A stretch of DNA of 64,000 bases from Streptosporangium nondiastaticum (GTDB taxonomy: Bacteria; Actinomycetota; Actinomycetes; Streptomycetales; Streptomycetaceae), in assembly GCF_003011965.1 (NCBI RefSeq), contig NZ_PXWG01000003.1, positions 62,001-126,000 of the forward strand. Direction: 5' to 3'. Position 1 is the first letter of the stretch. Every line of letters starts with the position of its first letter. The notes beneath the pieces are model-generated. The model had not been told where the DNA came from and did not search any database. It worked only from the letters and a program-made list of their open reading frames with translations. Below, piece after piece: positions 32,323 through 40,090 of the stretch. A program made the position numbers and the translations under genes.

Positions 32323-33393
32323 TCAGTGGCAGCCGCAGCTCGCCGAGGTGACCCGGTTCATCCGGCGCCTGGGCCGCTCGCCGCCGCTCTCCGTGCCGGC
32401 TCCGGCCAGGGCCTCGGTGCTGCCGGGGGCCGTGACCGTGCTGGTGGAGCAGGCCAGGGTGAGCTGGTACGGGGTCTGCGGCAGGGCGCCGAGGACGATG
32501 TGGACGGAGACGGCGGCCTTGCCCGCGGCCGCCGAGTTGGCCTCGGTGTTGAAGGGCAGCGGCTGCGTCCCGCTGCTCAGGCCGAACTCGATCCCGGAGA
32601 CCAGCGCGTGGTCGGGGTGCTCGGCGAAGAGCCGCTCCAGCTCGGCCGCGGCCGTGCCGGAGCCGGTGGCGGCGGCCTTGAGGTCGGTGACCGCGCCGTT
32701 GTCCACGGTGAGGACGAGCGGGTAGTGCGAGAGCCCGGTCAGCTGCTCGTAGATCTCGTGGCGGCGGTCGGCGCTCGCGCTGCGGGCGCGGACGACGGGC
32801 CAGCCCTTGACGGTGATCTGCCCGGACAGCGCGGTGCCGGTGACGTCGGTGGCGAGGCGCAGCCTGCCGGTGGGTGCGGTCCGCACGGCGCCCGGCTGGA
32901 AGAGGCCGGGGTCGGTGCGCGACCAGGTCGGCCCCGCGTAGGTGAGCTCGGCGACGGAGCCGGTGAGCGCCTCGGTGAGCTGCAGCCCGCCGGAGGCGGC
33001 GAGGGCCGAGACGAGCCGGTCGGCGCGGGCCTGCACCTCCGCGGGGTCGGCCTTCTCCAGGGCCGCCAGGACGGTGCCGGCCTGGTCGAGGGCGAGCGGG
33101 CCCTGGCCGGCGCGGATCGCGGCGACGGTGCGGCCGGGGCCGATGTCGGCGGACGGTGCGGTCAGCAGGGCGTCGGCGGTGGCGATCACGAGGACGTCGC
33201 AGGTGTCCGGCACCTCGGTGCGCAGGATGTCGCCCAGGGTGCGGCCGGGGGCGGCCGTCACGACGGCGCTCTGCTCGTACCGGCCGCCGCCGTCGAGGCG
33301 GAAGAACCCGGCCAGTGCCTCTTCCAGGACCAGTACGAAGTGTGTGCGGCCGACCGGATACTGTCGGTAGGCCTCGGGGCGGACCATAATCAT
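32323..33393 (-). CDS. M29-like paralog B, degenerate metal site, Cys-Gly-Cys-His tail
   Basis: A 356-residue protein of the same length as the paralog at 33841-34911 and alignable to it end to end. Matching segments include PGRTLGDILRTEVPDTCDVLVI, LEKADPAEVQARADRL and PTGRLRLATDVTGTALSGQITVKGWPVV. The C-terminal block keeps E269 (GIEFG), E284 (NTEAN) and H298 (SVHIVLG), but the paralog's H-x-D is Q310-x-T312. The last residues are C353-G-C-H356 after an Arg-rich stretch, a possible metal or thiol site absent from the paralog. It is probably a non-hydrolytic partner or binding protein. ATG 33393 follows GGGAG by 10 bases. Confidence 0.5.
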   Translation of the reverse strand: MIMVRPEAYRQYPVGRTHFVLVLEEALAGFFRLDGGGRYEQSAVVTAAPGRTLGDILRTEVPDTCDVLVIATADALLTAPSADIGPGRTVAAIRAGQGPLALDQAGTVLAALEKADPAEVQARADRLVSALAASGGLQLTEALTGSVAELTYAGPTWSRTDPGLFQPGAVRTAPTGRLRLATDVTGTALSGQITVKGWPVVRARSASADRRHEIYEQLTGLSHYPLVLTVDNGAVTDLKAAATGSGTAAAELERLFAEHPDHALVSGIEFGLSSGTQPLPFNTEANSAAAGKAAVSVHIVLGALPQTPYQLTLACSTSTVTAPGSTEALAGAGTESGGERPRRRMNRVTSASCGCH

Positions 33394-33429
33394 CGCGACA
33401 CCACTCCCAGTTATGCGTGTTGCGTGTCG

Positions 33430-33466
33430 GCGAGGCGGGTCGAGTCAGCACCTCGACCCGCCTCGC
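33430..33466 (-). terminator. attenuator-like hairpin after the third peptide gene
   Basis: A perfect 15-bp inverted repeat (arm GCGAGGCGGGTCGAG, 33430-33444, complement 33452-33466) with a 7-base loop. It starts 34 bases past the third peptide stop and lies before the next gene of the operon. It would end most transcripts after the peptides, giving far more peptide mRNA than enzyme mRNA. Confidence 0.75.
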
Positions 33467-33500
33467 ACCAGGGCTGTGGAATTCAGCCCGTCACCCGGGT

Positions 33501-33560
33501 TCAGCCCAGCAGGGTCCCGAGGTAGTTGCTGTTCTTGCGGACCTTGATGGTCTTCTTCAT
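33501..33560 (-). CDS. 19-residue peptide gene, third copy
   Basis: Encodes MKKTIKVRKNSNYLGTLLG, identical to the other two copies. ATG 33560 follows GGGAGGTGAG with 5-7 base spacing, a near-perfect ribosome binding site. It differs from the other copies at silent codon positions only. The first half is basic (six Lys/Arg in nine residues), the second half neutral (NSNYLGTLLG), like a short leader plus core. The attenuator hairpin at 33430-33466 follows. Confidence 0.75.
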   Translation of the reverse strand: MKKTIKVRKNSNYLGTLLG

Positions 33561-33612
33561 GGGAACTCACCTCCCGCCAATGGCCGTTGTGCTCGGATGG
33601 ATTGCGGGGCGA

Positions 33613-33672
33613 TTAGCCCAGCAGGGTCCCCAGGTAGTTGCTGTTCTTACGGACCTTGATGGTCTTCTTCAC
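33613..33672 (-). CDS. 19-residue peptide gene, second copy
   Basis: Encodes the same 19 residues but starts with GTG and stops with TAA. Silent changes against the other copies include CGT for Arg8 and CTG for Leu14. GGTGAG lies upstream at normal spacing. The GTG start may lower its output relative to the flanking copies. Confidence 0.72.
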   Translation of the reverse strand: MKKTIKVRKNSNYLGTLLG

Positions 33673-33721
33673 GGGAACTCACCACCCTCCATCGGCTCGG
33701 ATCCGGCCGGGTACCGGGCGT

Positions 33722-33781
33722 TCAGCCCAGCAGGGTCCCGAGGTAGTTGCTGTTCTTGCGCACCTTGATGGTCTTCTTCAT
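33722..33781 (-). CDS. 19-residue peptide gene, first copy
   Basis: Encodes MKKTIKVRKNSNYLGTLLG. ATG 33781 follows GGGAGGTGA with 6-base spacing. It begins 59 bases after the stop of paralog A, on the same strand. Val7 is GTG here and GTC in the other copies. The peptide contains no Cys, Ser/Thr cluster or aromatic pair of the usual RiPP types; Asn10, Asn12, Tyr13 and the Thr16 near the C-terminus are the only obvious reactive side chains beside Lys and Arg. Confidence 0.75.
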   Translation of the reverse strand: MKKTIKVRKNSNYLGTLLG

Positions 33782-33840
33782 GGGGAATCACCTCCCGTCG
33801 TCGTGGATTTCGCGCTCCCGTCGCGTCCGCCGGCGGCCGC

Positions 33841-34911
33841 TCAGGCGGCCGGCGCGATGCGGACGCTCGGGGCGCCGCCCTTGTTGCCGAGCACCACTTC
33901 ACCGCTCTCGGTGTAGACGGTGGTGTCGGGCGAGATGATGTCGAGGTGGTACTGGGTGAAGGGCGTGAGCCCGAGCCCCCAGTGCAGGCAGCCGCGGTCG
34001 CCGCCGTAGACCTCGTTCATCGCGTGGTTGCCCCGGACGATGTCCAGGCTGGTGTTGAGGGCGTGTCCGATCTCCCAGACCAGGGTGTAGCGGGAGTCGA
34101 TCTCGAACATCGCCTCGAAGACGTCGGCGACCGGGGCGCCGGCGGGCCGGTGCGGGCGGAGCGAGGTGATCGCGCCCTTCCGCACCTCGGCCACCACGGC
34201 CTCGTGCTCCAGCCCGGCCAGCTTGCCCTGGAGGCGGGCCTGGTCCTTGCGGAGGAAGGAGGGCGTGCCGTTGTGCAGGATCGGGAAGCCCCGGAAGGCG
34301 ATGCTGCCTTCCAGCGGGAGGTGCAGCGATTCGTCGAACTCGACGATCTGCATGGGCAGGACGCTGATCTCGCCGGAGGGCACGATCTGCTGCTCGCCCC
34401 ATTCGAGGGGGCCGGCCTGCTGGTTCCAGACCAGGTCGTCGGCGAGGTGGTCGAGGACGGCGCGGGTCCCGTGCCGCTCGTCGACGTACACCAGGTGGTC
34501 GGTGGATTCCGCGAGTTCGAAGAACCGGTCGCTGAACTCCGCCTGCTCCTGGGCGGAGGTGCGCTCGATGACGCCCAGGAAGTGCCGGATGATGCCGAGG
34601 TCCGTCGGCGTCGAGTTGCACGCCATGCCCATGAGCTTGCGGCGCGGGCCGAGCGCTTCCTCGGACGGGGACTCGAAGAACCGGTAGGGCGAGATCACCA
34701 GCGAGTGCGAATTCTGCGGAACCGTTTCATCGGCGAGCATCTTCTCGAAGTCGTCGCCGGGCTTCAGGATGATCGTCCGGTACTCCGCATAGGGGGCGTC
34801 CTTGACGATTTCAAATTCCTGCACCATCTCCTGATTGGTGATGAGGCAGAAGATGCTTCCGTCGGCCGGGCCGAACTGACTGAATCGCGCCGGGTTGATC
34901 TTGATTGCCAT
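33841..34911 (-). CDS. M29-like metalloprotein paralog A, intact metal site
   Basis: A 356-residue soluble protein, first gene of the peptide operon. The C-terminal block carries E280 (WEIGHALN), E300 (HAMNEVYGG), H310 (CLHWGLG) and H322-L-D324 (YHLDII). These are placed like the Glu/Glu/His/His-x-Asp metal ligands of M29 aminopeptidases. The middle PSGEISVLP...LPLEGSIAFRGFPIL matches the M29 style as well. Peptidase activity is not shown; a peptide-modifying metalloenzyme is possible. ATG 34911 is about 11 bases after GGGGGT. Longer in-frame starts lie upstream but have no support. Confidence 0.55.
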   Translation of the reverse strand: MAIKINPARFSQFGPADGSIFCLITNQEMVQEFEIVKDAPYAEYRTIILKPGDDFEKMLADETVPQNSHSLVISPYRFFESPSEEALGPRRKLMGMACNSTPTDLGIIRHFLGVIERTSAQEQAEFSDRFFELAESTDHLVYVDERHGTRAVLDHLADDLVWNQQAGPLEWGEQQIVPSGEISVLPMQIVEFDESLHLPLEGSIAFRGFPILHNGTPSFLRKDQARLQGKLAGLEHEAVVAEVRKGAITSLRPHRPAGAPVADVFEAMFEIDSRYTLVWEIGHALNTSLDIVRGNHAMNEVYGGDRGCLHWGLGLTPFTQYHLDIISPDTTVYTESGEVVLGNKGGAPSVRIAPAA

Positions 34912-35456
34912 AATCGGCGATACCCCCAGGTGGCTGATTACCTGGCCGCAAGAAAACAGCACCCGGCGAACCCCGCGCAATATGCCGTGGGGCAATGGCC
35001 GGAACATATGCCGGTTTGAAGAGCGAACCTGTCCGTTTTGCAAGGCTGGTGACGCTTGACCGGGTCTGCGGGCGTCTCGCGGTAGATAAATCCACGAAAG
35101 CCGGGTTTCCAGGCCGTCCCGCGGGCCGGCGAACCGACCGTATGCCCGCTTCGCCCTCCACTTCTACCGCACCCCTCCCCACCCGCCCACCCCCGACCGG
35201 GGGAGGCTTCAGGACCTCCGAGGCAAACCAGAATTCCCTCCGCCGCACACTTCCGGCCATGATCGACGGGCAATTTGCCGCCCCGCTCGGCGTCATAGGC
35301 CGGAATCATCGGCTCCACCCTTCTGTGATCTGAATCACTCCGGACACCGAACCACGGATTCCGGGCACAAGAACGCCGGGCGGTCGCGCGCAGTCGGGGG
35401 TGTCTGCGCGGACCGCCCGGCTCGTGTGCCGCGGTTGTCCTGTGAGCGTCAGGGCA
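34912..35456. other. 545-base intergenic region upstream of the peptide operon
   Basis: No gene is supported. It should hold the promoter of the operon starting at 34911. The part from 34,985 to 35,100 is richer in A+T than its surroundings (including TTGCAAAACGG and GGATTTATC read on the minus strand) and is the likeliest promoter site. The part from 35,130 to 35,210 is pyrimidine-rich on the plus strand. The MFS terminator lies at 35375-35421. Confidence 0.5.
35375..35421 (-). terminator. terminator of the MFS gene
   Basis: An inverted repeat of about 18 bp with one bulged base (arms 35375-35393 and 35404-35421) around a 10-base loop. It lies 36 bases past the MFS stop codon. Confidence 0.8.
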
Positions 35457-36863
35457 TTACGCGGCTGGCTTCTTGGGGCGGGGGATGAACAGGCAGGCGA
35501 TGGCCGCCAGGGCCGTCGCGACGAGGACGAAGTCCCAGCCGTGGTCGAAGGCCGTCACGGCGGCGTCGGCGCCCTCCGGCGCGCCTATGAAGGCGACCAG
35601 CAGGGCCACGCCGAGCACGGAGCCGACCTGACGGGCCATCGTGACGACCGCCGAGCCCGTGGAGAAACTCTGCGGGGGCAGCGCGGACACGGCGGCGCCG
35701 ACCAGGGTCGGGACGACCATGCCGACCCCGACGCCGGTGAGCAGCATGCCGGGGAGCAGGCCCGCGGCGTACTCGTGGGCGGTGTCGAGCCGGTAGACCC
35801 ACCAGCCGATGCCGGCGCCGAAGAGCACGCTGCCGACCGCGGAGACCGCCGCCGCGCCGAACCGCTTGATGACGGGGCCCACGCCCATCGCGAAGGCCGG
35901 CACGAGGACCGGTCCGGGCGCGATGGCCAGACCCGTCTTCAGCGGCGACCAGTGCCACACGTTCTGGCACCAGAGCACGGCGGACAGCAGCATCGCGCCG
36001 AAGGAGATCGCGAACAGGAGGTTCGCGAAGGTGGCCGGGCCGACCCCGGGGATCTTCAGCAGGCCCAGCGGCAGGACCGGCGAGGGGTGCCGGGCCGAGC
36101 TGGCGACGAAGGCGGCCAGGAGGACGACGGCGGCCAGCAGGGAGCCCAGCACCTTGCCGGACGTCCAGCCCCAGTCCTCGCTCTTGACCAGGCCCAGCGC
36201 GAGGACCGCGATGCCCAGCGTGAGCAGGACCGCGCCCGTCAGGTCCAGCCGCGCGGCGGCGGGACGGGCCGCGATGCGCGGCAGCACCCGGGCGCCCAGG
36301 AGGAGGGCGAAGACGCCGATCGGCAGGTTGACGAGGAAGACCCACCGCCAGTCGAGCTGCGTGAGCAGGCCGCCGATCACGGGGCCGAGCGCGGCGGCGA
36401 GGCCGCTGATCGCGGTCCAGCCGCGGACGGCCGGGATCCTCTTCTCGGGCGGCGCCGCGGCGAGCAGCAGGCCCAGGGAGGACGGGATGAGCATGGCCGC
36501 GCCGATCGCCTGCACGACACGGGCCGCGACCAGGAGCCAGACGCCCGGCGCGACGGCGCACAGGGCGGAGGCGACGGTGAAGACCGCGATGCCGAGCAGG
36601 TACGCGTTGCGGGGGCTGGTGCGGTCCGCGAGGCTGCCCGCCGGGACGAGCAGGGCGGCGAACACCACCGCGTAGGCGTTGAGGATCCACGACAGCGATG
36701 CCAGGGAGGACCCGGAGAACTGGGTGCCGATGTCCGGCAGCGCGACGTTGACGATGAACATGTCGAGGTTCGACATCGCAACCCCGGCCACCACGACGGC
36801 GAACACCGGGCCGAAGGCGGGCTTCGTCACGCTGACCGCCTGTCCGGCGGCAGTCTGAGTCAT
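35457..36863 (-). CDS. MFS exporter, DHA2 family; candidate polyyne exporter
   Basis: A 468-residue protein with about 14 membrane helices. Family marks: LDMFIVNVALPDIG near helix 1, SLADRTSPRNAYLLG loop, and GPVIGGLLTQLDWRWVFLVNLPIG. Two export candidates are close by: the small peptides downstream and the polyyne cluster upstream. A 23-bp operator like the one in the polyyne region lies 15 bases before the ATG, which points to the polyyne. Confidence 0.85.
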   Translation of the reverse strand: MTQTAAGQAVSVTKPAFGPVFAVVVAGVAMSNLDMFIVNVALPDIGTQFSGSSLASLSWILNAYAVVFAALLVPAGSLADRTSPRNAYLLGIAVFTVASALCAVAPGVWLLVAARVVQAIGAAMLIPSSLGLLLAAAPPEKRIPAVRGWTAISGLAAALGPVIGGLLTQLDWRWVFLVNLPIGVFALLLGARVLPRIAARPAAARLDLTGAVLLTLGIAVLALGLVKSEDWGWTSGKVLGSLLAAVVLLAAFVASSARHPSPVLPLGLLKIPGVGPATFANLLFAISFGAMLLSAVLWCQNVWHWSPLKTGLAIAPGPVLVPAFAMGVGPVIKRFGAAAVSAVGSVLFGAGIGWWVYRLDTAHEYAAGLLPGMLLTGVGVGMVVPTLVGAAVSALPPQSFSTGSAVVTMARQVGSVLGVALLVAFIGAPEGADAAVTAFDHGWDFVLVATALAAIACLFIPRPKKPAA

Positions 36864-36877
36864 CGCTCTCCTCGCTA

Positions 36878-36900
36878 GTGAGTTGGCTTTTCCAACTCAC
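36878..36900. promoter_or_regulatory. 23-bp inverted-repeat operator upstream of the MFS gene
   Basis: Arms GTGAGTTGG and CCAACTCAC (9 bp, perfect) around CTTTT, 15 bases before the MFS ATG. The same design, GTGRGTTG(G/C)-N5-CCAACYCAC, recurs at 46470-46492. The size suits a TetR- or MarR-type dimer. No such regulator gene is adjacent. Confidence 0.7.
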
Positions 36901-36971
36901 GTGAGCATACAGCGTTCCCCCGGGGGGTGGCGGTGTGATGTGAGCGTCACCTCAACATGGCTGAGGGTTTG

Positions 36972-37541
36972 TCAGTTCGCGACGGCCCGGTAGGCCGGCA
37001 CCCCCGCGACCACGAGGAGCACACCAGCGACCGGGCCGAGGCAGCTGCCCCCCAGCAGCCACAGCGGCAGCCGCCACGGGTTCCGGGCCGTGGCCGCGCG
37101 GCGGTCGGCGAACAGCGTCAGCAGGCCGGCGGGCACGATGGCCGCGGCGACGCCCAGCCACCAGTACAGGCAGGCCGCCGGATGCTCGGCGAGGGCGTAC
37201 GCGTGGCCCGACGCCACCAGCACGGCCAGGACGGCCGCCCCGGCGACGGGCAGGGCGAGCACGGGCAGCCACCGGGGCGCCGTGCGGCGGGCCAGCACGG
37301 CGGTGGGGACGACCAGGGCGGCGGCCAGGAACGCGGCCACGAGGGTCCAGAAGGCCAGGAAGAACGGGAGGAACACGATGCCGAAGGCACCGCTGTCGTC
37401 CTCGGAGGGCGAGACCGGCTGCGCCGGCGCCCAGAGGGCCAGGACGACTGCCGCGAGGGCCGTCTCCGCGACCAGGGCGCTGGTCGCTGTGACGAAGGTG
37501 GACGGCGCCCAGAGGCTACGACGTGCGGTTTCTTGCTTCAC
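36972..37541 (-). CDS. hypothetical membrane protein, about six helices
   Basis: A 189-residue protein I do not recognise. Hydrophobic segments lie near residues 15-35, 48-72, 85-105, 115-135 and 155-180. GTG 37541 is my choice because the sequence upstream in this frame looks non-coding, but its ribosome binding site is weak. It is separated from the P450 gene by about 250 bases holding a terminator. Confidence 0.55.
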   Translation of the reverse strand: MKQETARRSLWAPSTFVTATSALVAETALAAVVLALWAPAQPVSPSEDDSGAFGIVFLPFFLAFWTLVAAFLAAALVVPTAVLARRTAPRWLPVLALPVAGAAVLAVLVASGHAYALAEHPAACLYWWLGVAAAIVPAGLLTLFADRRAATARNPWRLPLWLLGGSCLGPVAGVLLVVAGVPAYRAVAN

Positions 37542-37743
37542 GGCGCCATCATGTAAGGGGCGCGCGCACCACGCAGTGCCGGGGTGCCGGTGACGTGCGT
37601 ACGAACTGCGCCGCCCGCACCTTCCCTCCGCCGCAGCGGCGTTCAACCACCCACTACGCAATCGGCGGTGCCGCACCCACCTGAGGTGAGCACGGCACCG
37701 CCGGAGACCGCCATGGGGGCTGAGCACCACCCCGGCGGAAGGA

Positions 37744-37775
37744 GGGCCCGGGGCACCCGAAGATGCCGGGCGCCC
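37744..37775 (-). terminator. terminator after the polyyne operon
   Basis: On the minus strand a GC-rich imperfect hairpin closes on a stable C(TTCG)G tetraloop. It begins 13 bases past the P450 stop codon. Confidence 0.6.
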
Positions 37776-37788
37776 TCGGAGAGACCTG

Positions 37789-39015
37789 TCAGCCCAGCTT
37801 CACCGGGAGCGTGGCGAAGCCGCGCTGGACCAGCTGGTCGCGGAACGTGGGCTCCGCGGCGAGCGCGAGGCCCGGGAAGCGCCGCAGCACCGCCGGCAGG
37901 GCGAGCTCCGCCTGCATCCGGGCGAGGCCCGCCCCGAGGCAGTAGTGCGCCCCGCCGCTGAGGGTCAGCGCGTGGTTGCCCTTGCGGTACGGGTTGAACG
38001 TGCCGGGGTCGGCGTACTGCCGCGGGTCGCGGTTGCCGGCGGCGATCAGGAGCGTGACCTTCGTGCCCGCGGTCAGCGGGACCCCGAAGAAGTCGAGGTC
38101 CTTGACGGCCATGCGGTTGAGGGCTTGCGCCGCGGGGTCGAAGCGCAGCACTTCCTCCACGTAGCCCGGCGCGAGGGAGTCGTCCTCGCGGAGGGCGTCG
38201 GCGTGCTCCGGGTGCTCGATCGCGAGGCGCAGCGCGTTGCCGATGAGGTCCATCGGGGCCTCGGTGCCGGCGACGAGCAGCAGCATGAAGTTGGCGACGA
38301 GCTCCTCCTCGCTGATGCCGCCCGTCGTGTCGAGCTGCCGGACCATCTCGCTGACGAGGTCGTCGCCGGGCTCGGCCCGCCGCTTGGCGACCAGGTCGCG
38401 GAAGTAGACGGCGAGTTCCTCCATGGCGGCGTCGCCCGGCAGGAGCTGCGCGAGGTCCTGGATGGGCTCGAGCGCGGTGGTGATGGCGCCGATGTGGCCC
38501 CGGAACCCCGCCTGCTCCTCCTCGGGTATGCCCAGCAGCTCGCCCATGATCGCCATCGGCACACGGAAGGCGAACTCGGCCATGAAGTCGACGGGTTCGC
38601 CGCCCTCGCCGAGGCCGGCCAGCCGGTCGACCAGGCCGCCGACGAGCCGCTCCACCGCCGGCTGCAGCGCCGCGATCCGGCGCGGTGTGAAGCCGACGCT
38701 GAAGAAGCGCCGGTAGCGGTCGTGGTCGGGGTTGTTGCTGAAGAGCATGTTCTTGGTGAGCCACACCCAGGAGGAGTGCTCGCGCCAGCCGGGCATCATC
38801 GTGTCCTGCACGGCACCGTCGGTGGACAGGAGGGCGGGTTCCCGCAGCGCCCGGGCGCACTCGGCGTGCCCGGTGACCACCAGCTGCCCGGGGCCGAGCG
38901 GCAGCAGCGGCCCGTAGGAGCGCAGCGCCTCGTAGAGCGGGTAGGGGTCCCGCTTCCCGGCGGGGCTCAGCAGCGTCATCATCGCCGAGCCGGGGTCCAT
39001 CACCGGTGTGGTCAT
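37789..39015 (-). CDS. cytochrome P450, last gene of the polyyne cassette
   Basis: A 408-residue soluble P450. The heme loop SGGAHYCLGAGLAR holds the Cys ligand, and ExxR is seen as EEVLR. The I-helix reads LLLVAGTEAPM, with Ala where the oxygen-activating Thr normally is. Polyyne clusters such as caryoynencin contain a P450 that hydroxylates the chain; the same role is likely here. It lies 32 bases behind the rubredoxin gene. Confidence 0.9.
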   Translation of the reverse strand: MTTPVMDPGSAMMTLLSPAGKRDPYPLYEALRSYGPLLPLGPGQLVVTGHAECARALREPALLSTDGAVQDTMMPGWREHSSWVWLTKNMLFSNNPDHDRYRRFFSVGFTPRRIAALQPAVERLVGGLVDRLAGLGEGGEPVDFMAEFAFRVPMAIMGELLGIPEEEQAGFRGHIGAITTALEPIQDLAQLLPGDAAMEELAVYFRDLVAKRRAEPGDDLVSEMVRQLDTTGGISEEELVANFMLLLVAGTEAPMDLIGNALRLAIEHPEHADALREDDSLAPGYVEEVLRFDPAAQALNRMAVKDLDFFGVPLTAGTKVTLLIAAGNRDPRQYADPGTFNPYRKGNHALTLSGGAHYCLGAGLARMQAELALPAVLRRFPGLALAAEPTFRDQLVQRGFATLPVKLG

Positions 39016-39047
39016 GTCACTTCTCCTAGAGGTCTACAGCGGGCGGT

Positions 39048-39230
39048 CTACAGCGGTGCCATGACGAAGTCGGCCTTGGTGGTGCCGCAGTCCGGGCACT
39101 CCCAGTCGTCCGGGATCTCCTCCCAGGGCGTGCCGGGTGCGATCCCCTCCTCCGGCAGCCCGAGGGACTCGTAGTAGACCCAGCCGCAGACGAGGCACAT
39201 CCATGCCCTTTTGCCGGCGTCTTCGCTCAC
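39048..39230 (-). CDS. rubredoxin
   Basis: A 60-residue protein with two CxxC knuckles, C12-x2-C15 (MCLVCGWVYY) and C45-x2-C48 (WECPDCGTTK), the rubredoxin iron site. It would pass electrons to the di-iron desaturases or the P450. GTG 39230 overlaps the hydrolase stop as GTGA, and GGAGAG precedes it. Too short and out of frame to be noticed easily. Confidence 0.93.
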   Translation of the reverse strand: MSEDAGKRAWMCLVCGWVYYESLGLPEEGIAPGTPWEEIPDDWECPDCGTTKADFVMAPL

Positions 39231-40090
39231 GGGATGGTCTCTCCAGTTCTCGTTCCGTGTTCGGCGACGAACGCGGAGATGGCGCTTTTCGCTTCGGGGG
39301 ACATGAGGATCCCCATGTGGCCGCGGCCCGGGGCCTGCTGGAGCCGCACGTCCTTGAGGCCGGCGGCGATGGCCTCGGCCTCGCAGTACGGGACGACGGG
39401 GTCCCCGGGGTCGTGGAGGGCCAGCACCGGGATGTCGAGCTCGCGGCCGAGGCCGACGACGTCCCAGTGGCTGACGGGCACCCCGTTGCGGCGGTGCAGT
39501 TCGCGGTAGATGCGGTCGACGATCGCCCGTGACAGCATCAGCTCGCCCCTGGACCACCGCTCCAGGACGGCGGTGAGCGTGCAGGTGGGGGCCACGAGCG
39601 TGATGCAGTCGACGTCCGGCCGCTCCTCCATGGCCACCGCGCCGACGGCGGCGATGGAGCCCAGCGAGTGGGCGACGATCACCTTCGCGCCGCCGAGCGA
39701 GTCGAGCGCGGCGCGGACGGCGGCGGTGTACTGGGTCATGGTGGCCTGGTCGCCGCGGTTCACGCCGTGGGCCGGCGCGTCGAAGGCGGCCACGCGGTAG
39801 CCGAGTTCGCGCAGCGGGGCGATCAGCGAGTACATGCTGCTGCTGTCGGCGCCCCAGCCGTGCACGAGGAGCGCGGTGGGCCGGTCGTCGTCGCCCCACA
39901 GGTAGCCGCCGTGCACGTCGGGGTTGCCGAGGACGTCGAATCCGCGGGCGCCGAGCGGCAGGACGTTGTCGGGCTGCGTGCCGAGGGCGCGGGTCTGGCT
40001 GAAGACGTCGGTGGCCCAGCGGCCGCCGGGGCCCGGGGCGAGGGCGCCGGCGGCCGCGTGAGCGAGCCTTCTCAGGAAGAGGGGCGTCAT
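39227..40090 (-). CDS. alpha/beta-hydrolase, polyyne-type thioesterase
   Basis: A 287-residue hydrolase: LLVHGWGADSSSM oxyanion region, nucleophile in AHSLGS, Asp in LHDPGDPVVP and His in GRGHMGI. In polyyne cassettes the gene at this place releases the finished acid from the ACP. It overlaps the desaturase gene upstream (ATGA) and the rubredoxin gene downstream (GTGA). Confidence 0.85.
   Translation of the reverse strand: MTPLFLRRLAHAAAGALAPGPGGRWATDVFSQTRALGTQPDNVLPLGARGFDVLGNPDVHGGYLWGDDDRPTALLVHGWGADSSSMYSLIAPLRELGYRVAAFDAPAHGVNRGDQATMTQYTAAVRAALDSLGGAKVIVAHSLGSIAAVGAVAMEERPDVDCITLVAPTCTLTAVLERWSRGELMLSRAIVDRIYRELHRRNGVPVSHWDVVGLGRELDIPVLALHDPGDPVVPYCEAEAIAAGLKDVRLQQAPGRGHMGILMSPEAKSAISAFVAEHGTRTGETIP

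Noticed and set aside
33526-33916. Overlapping plus-strand ORFs with a repeated VVAVL-DLDGLLHG segment
   Set aside because: They are the reverse complement of the three tandem peptide genes. The ribosome binding sites, exact stops and silent-only changes are on the minus strand.
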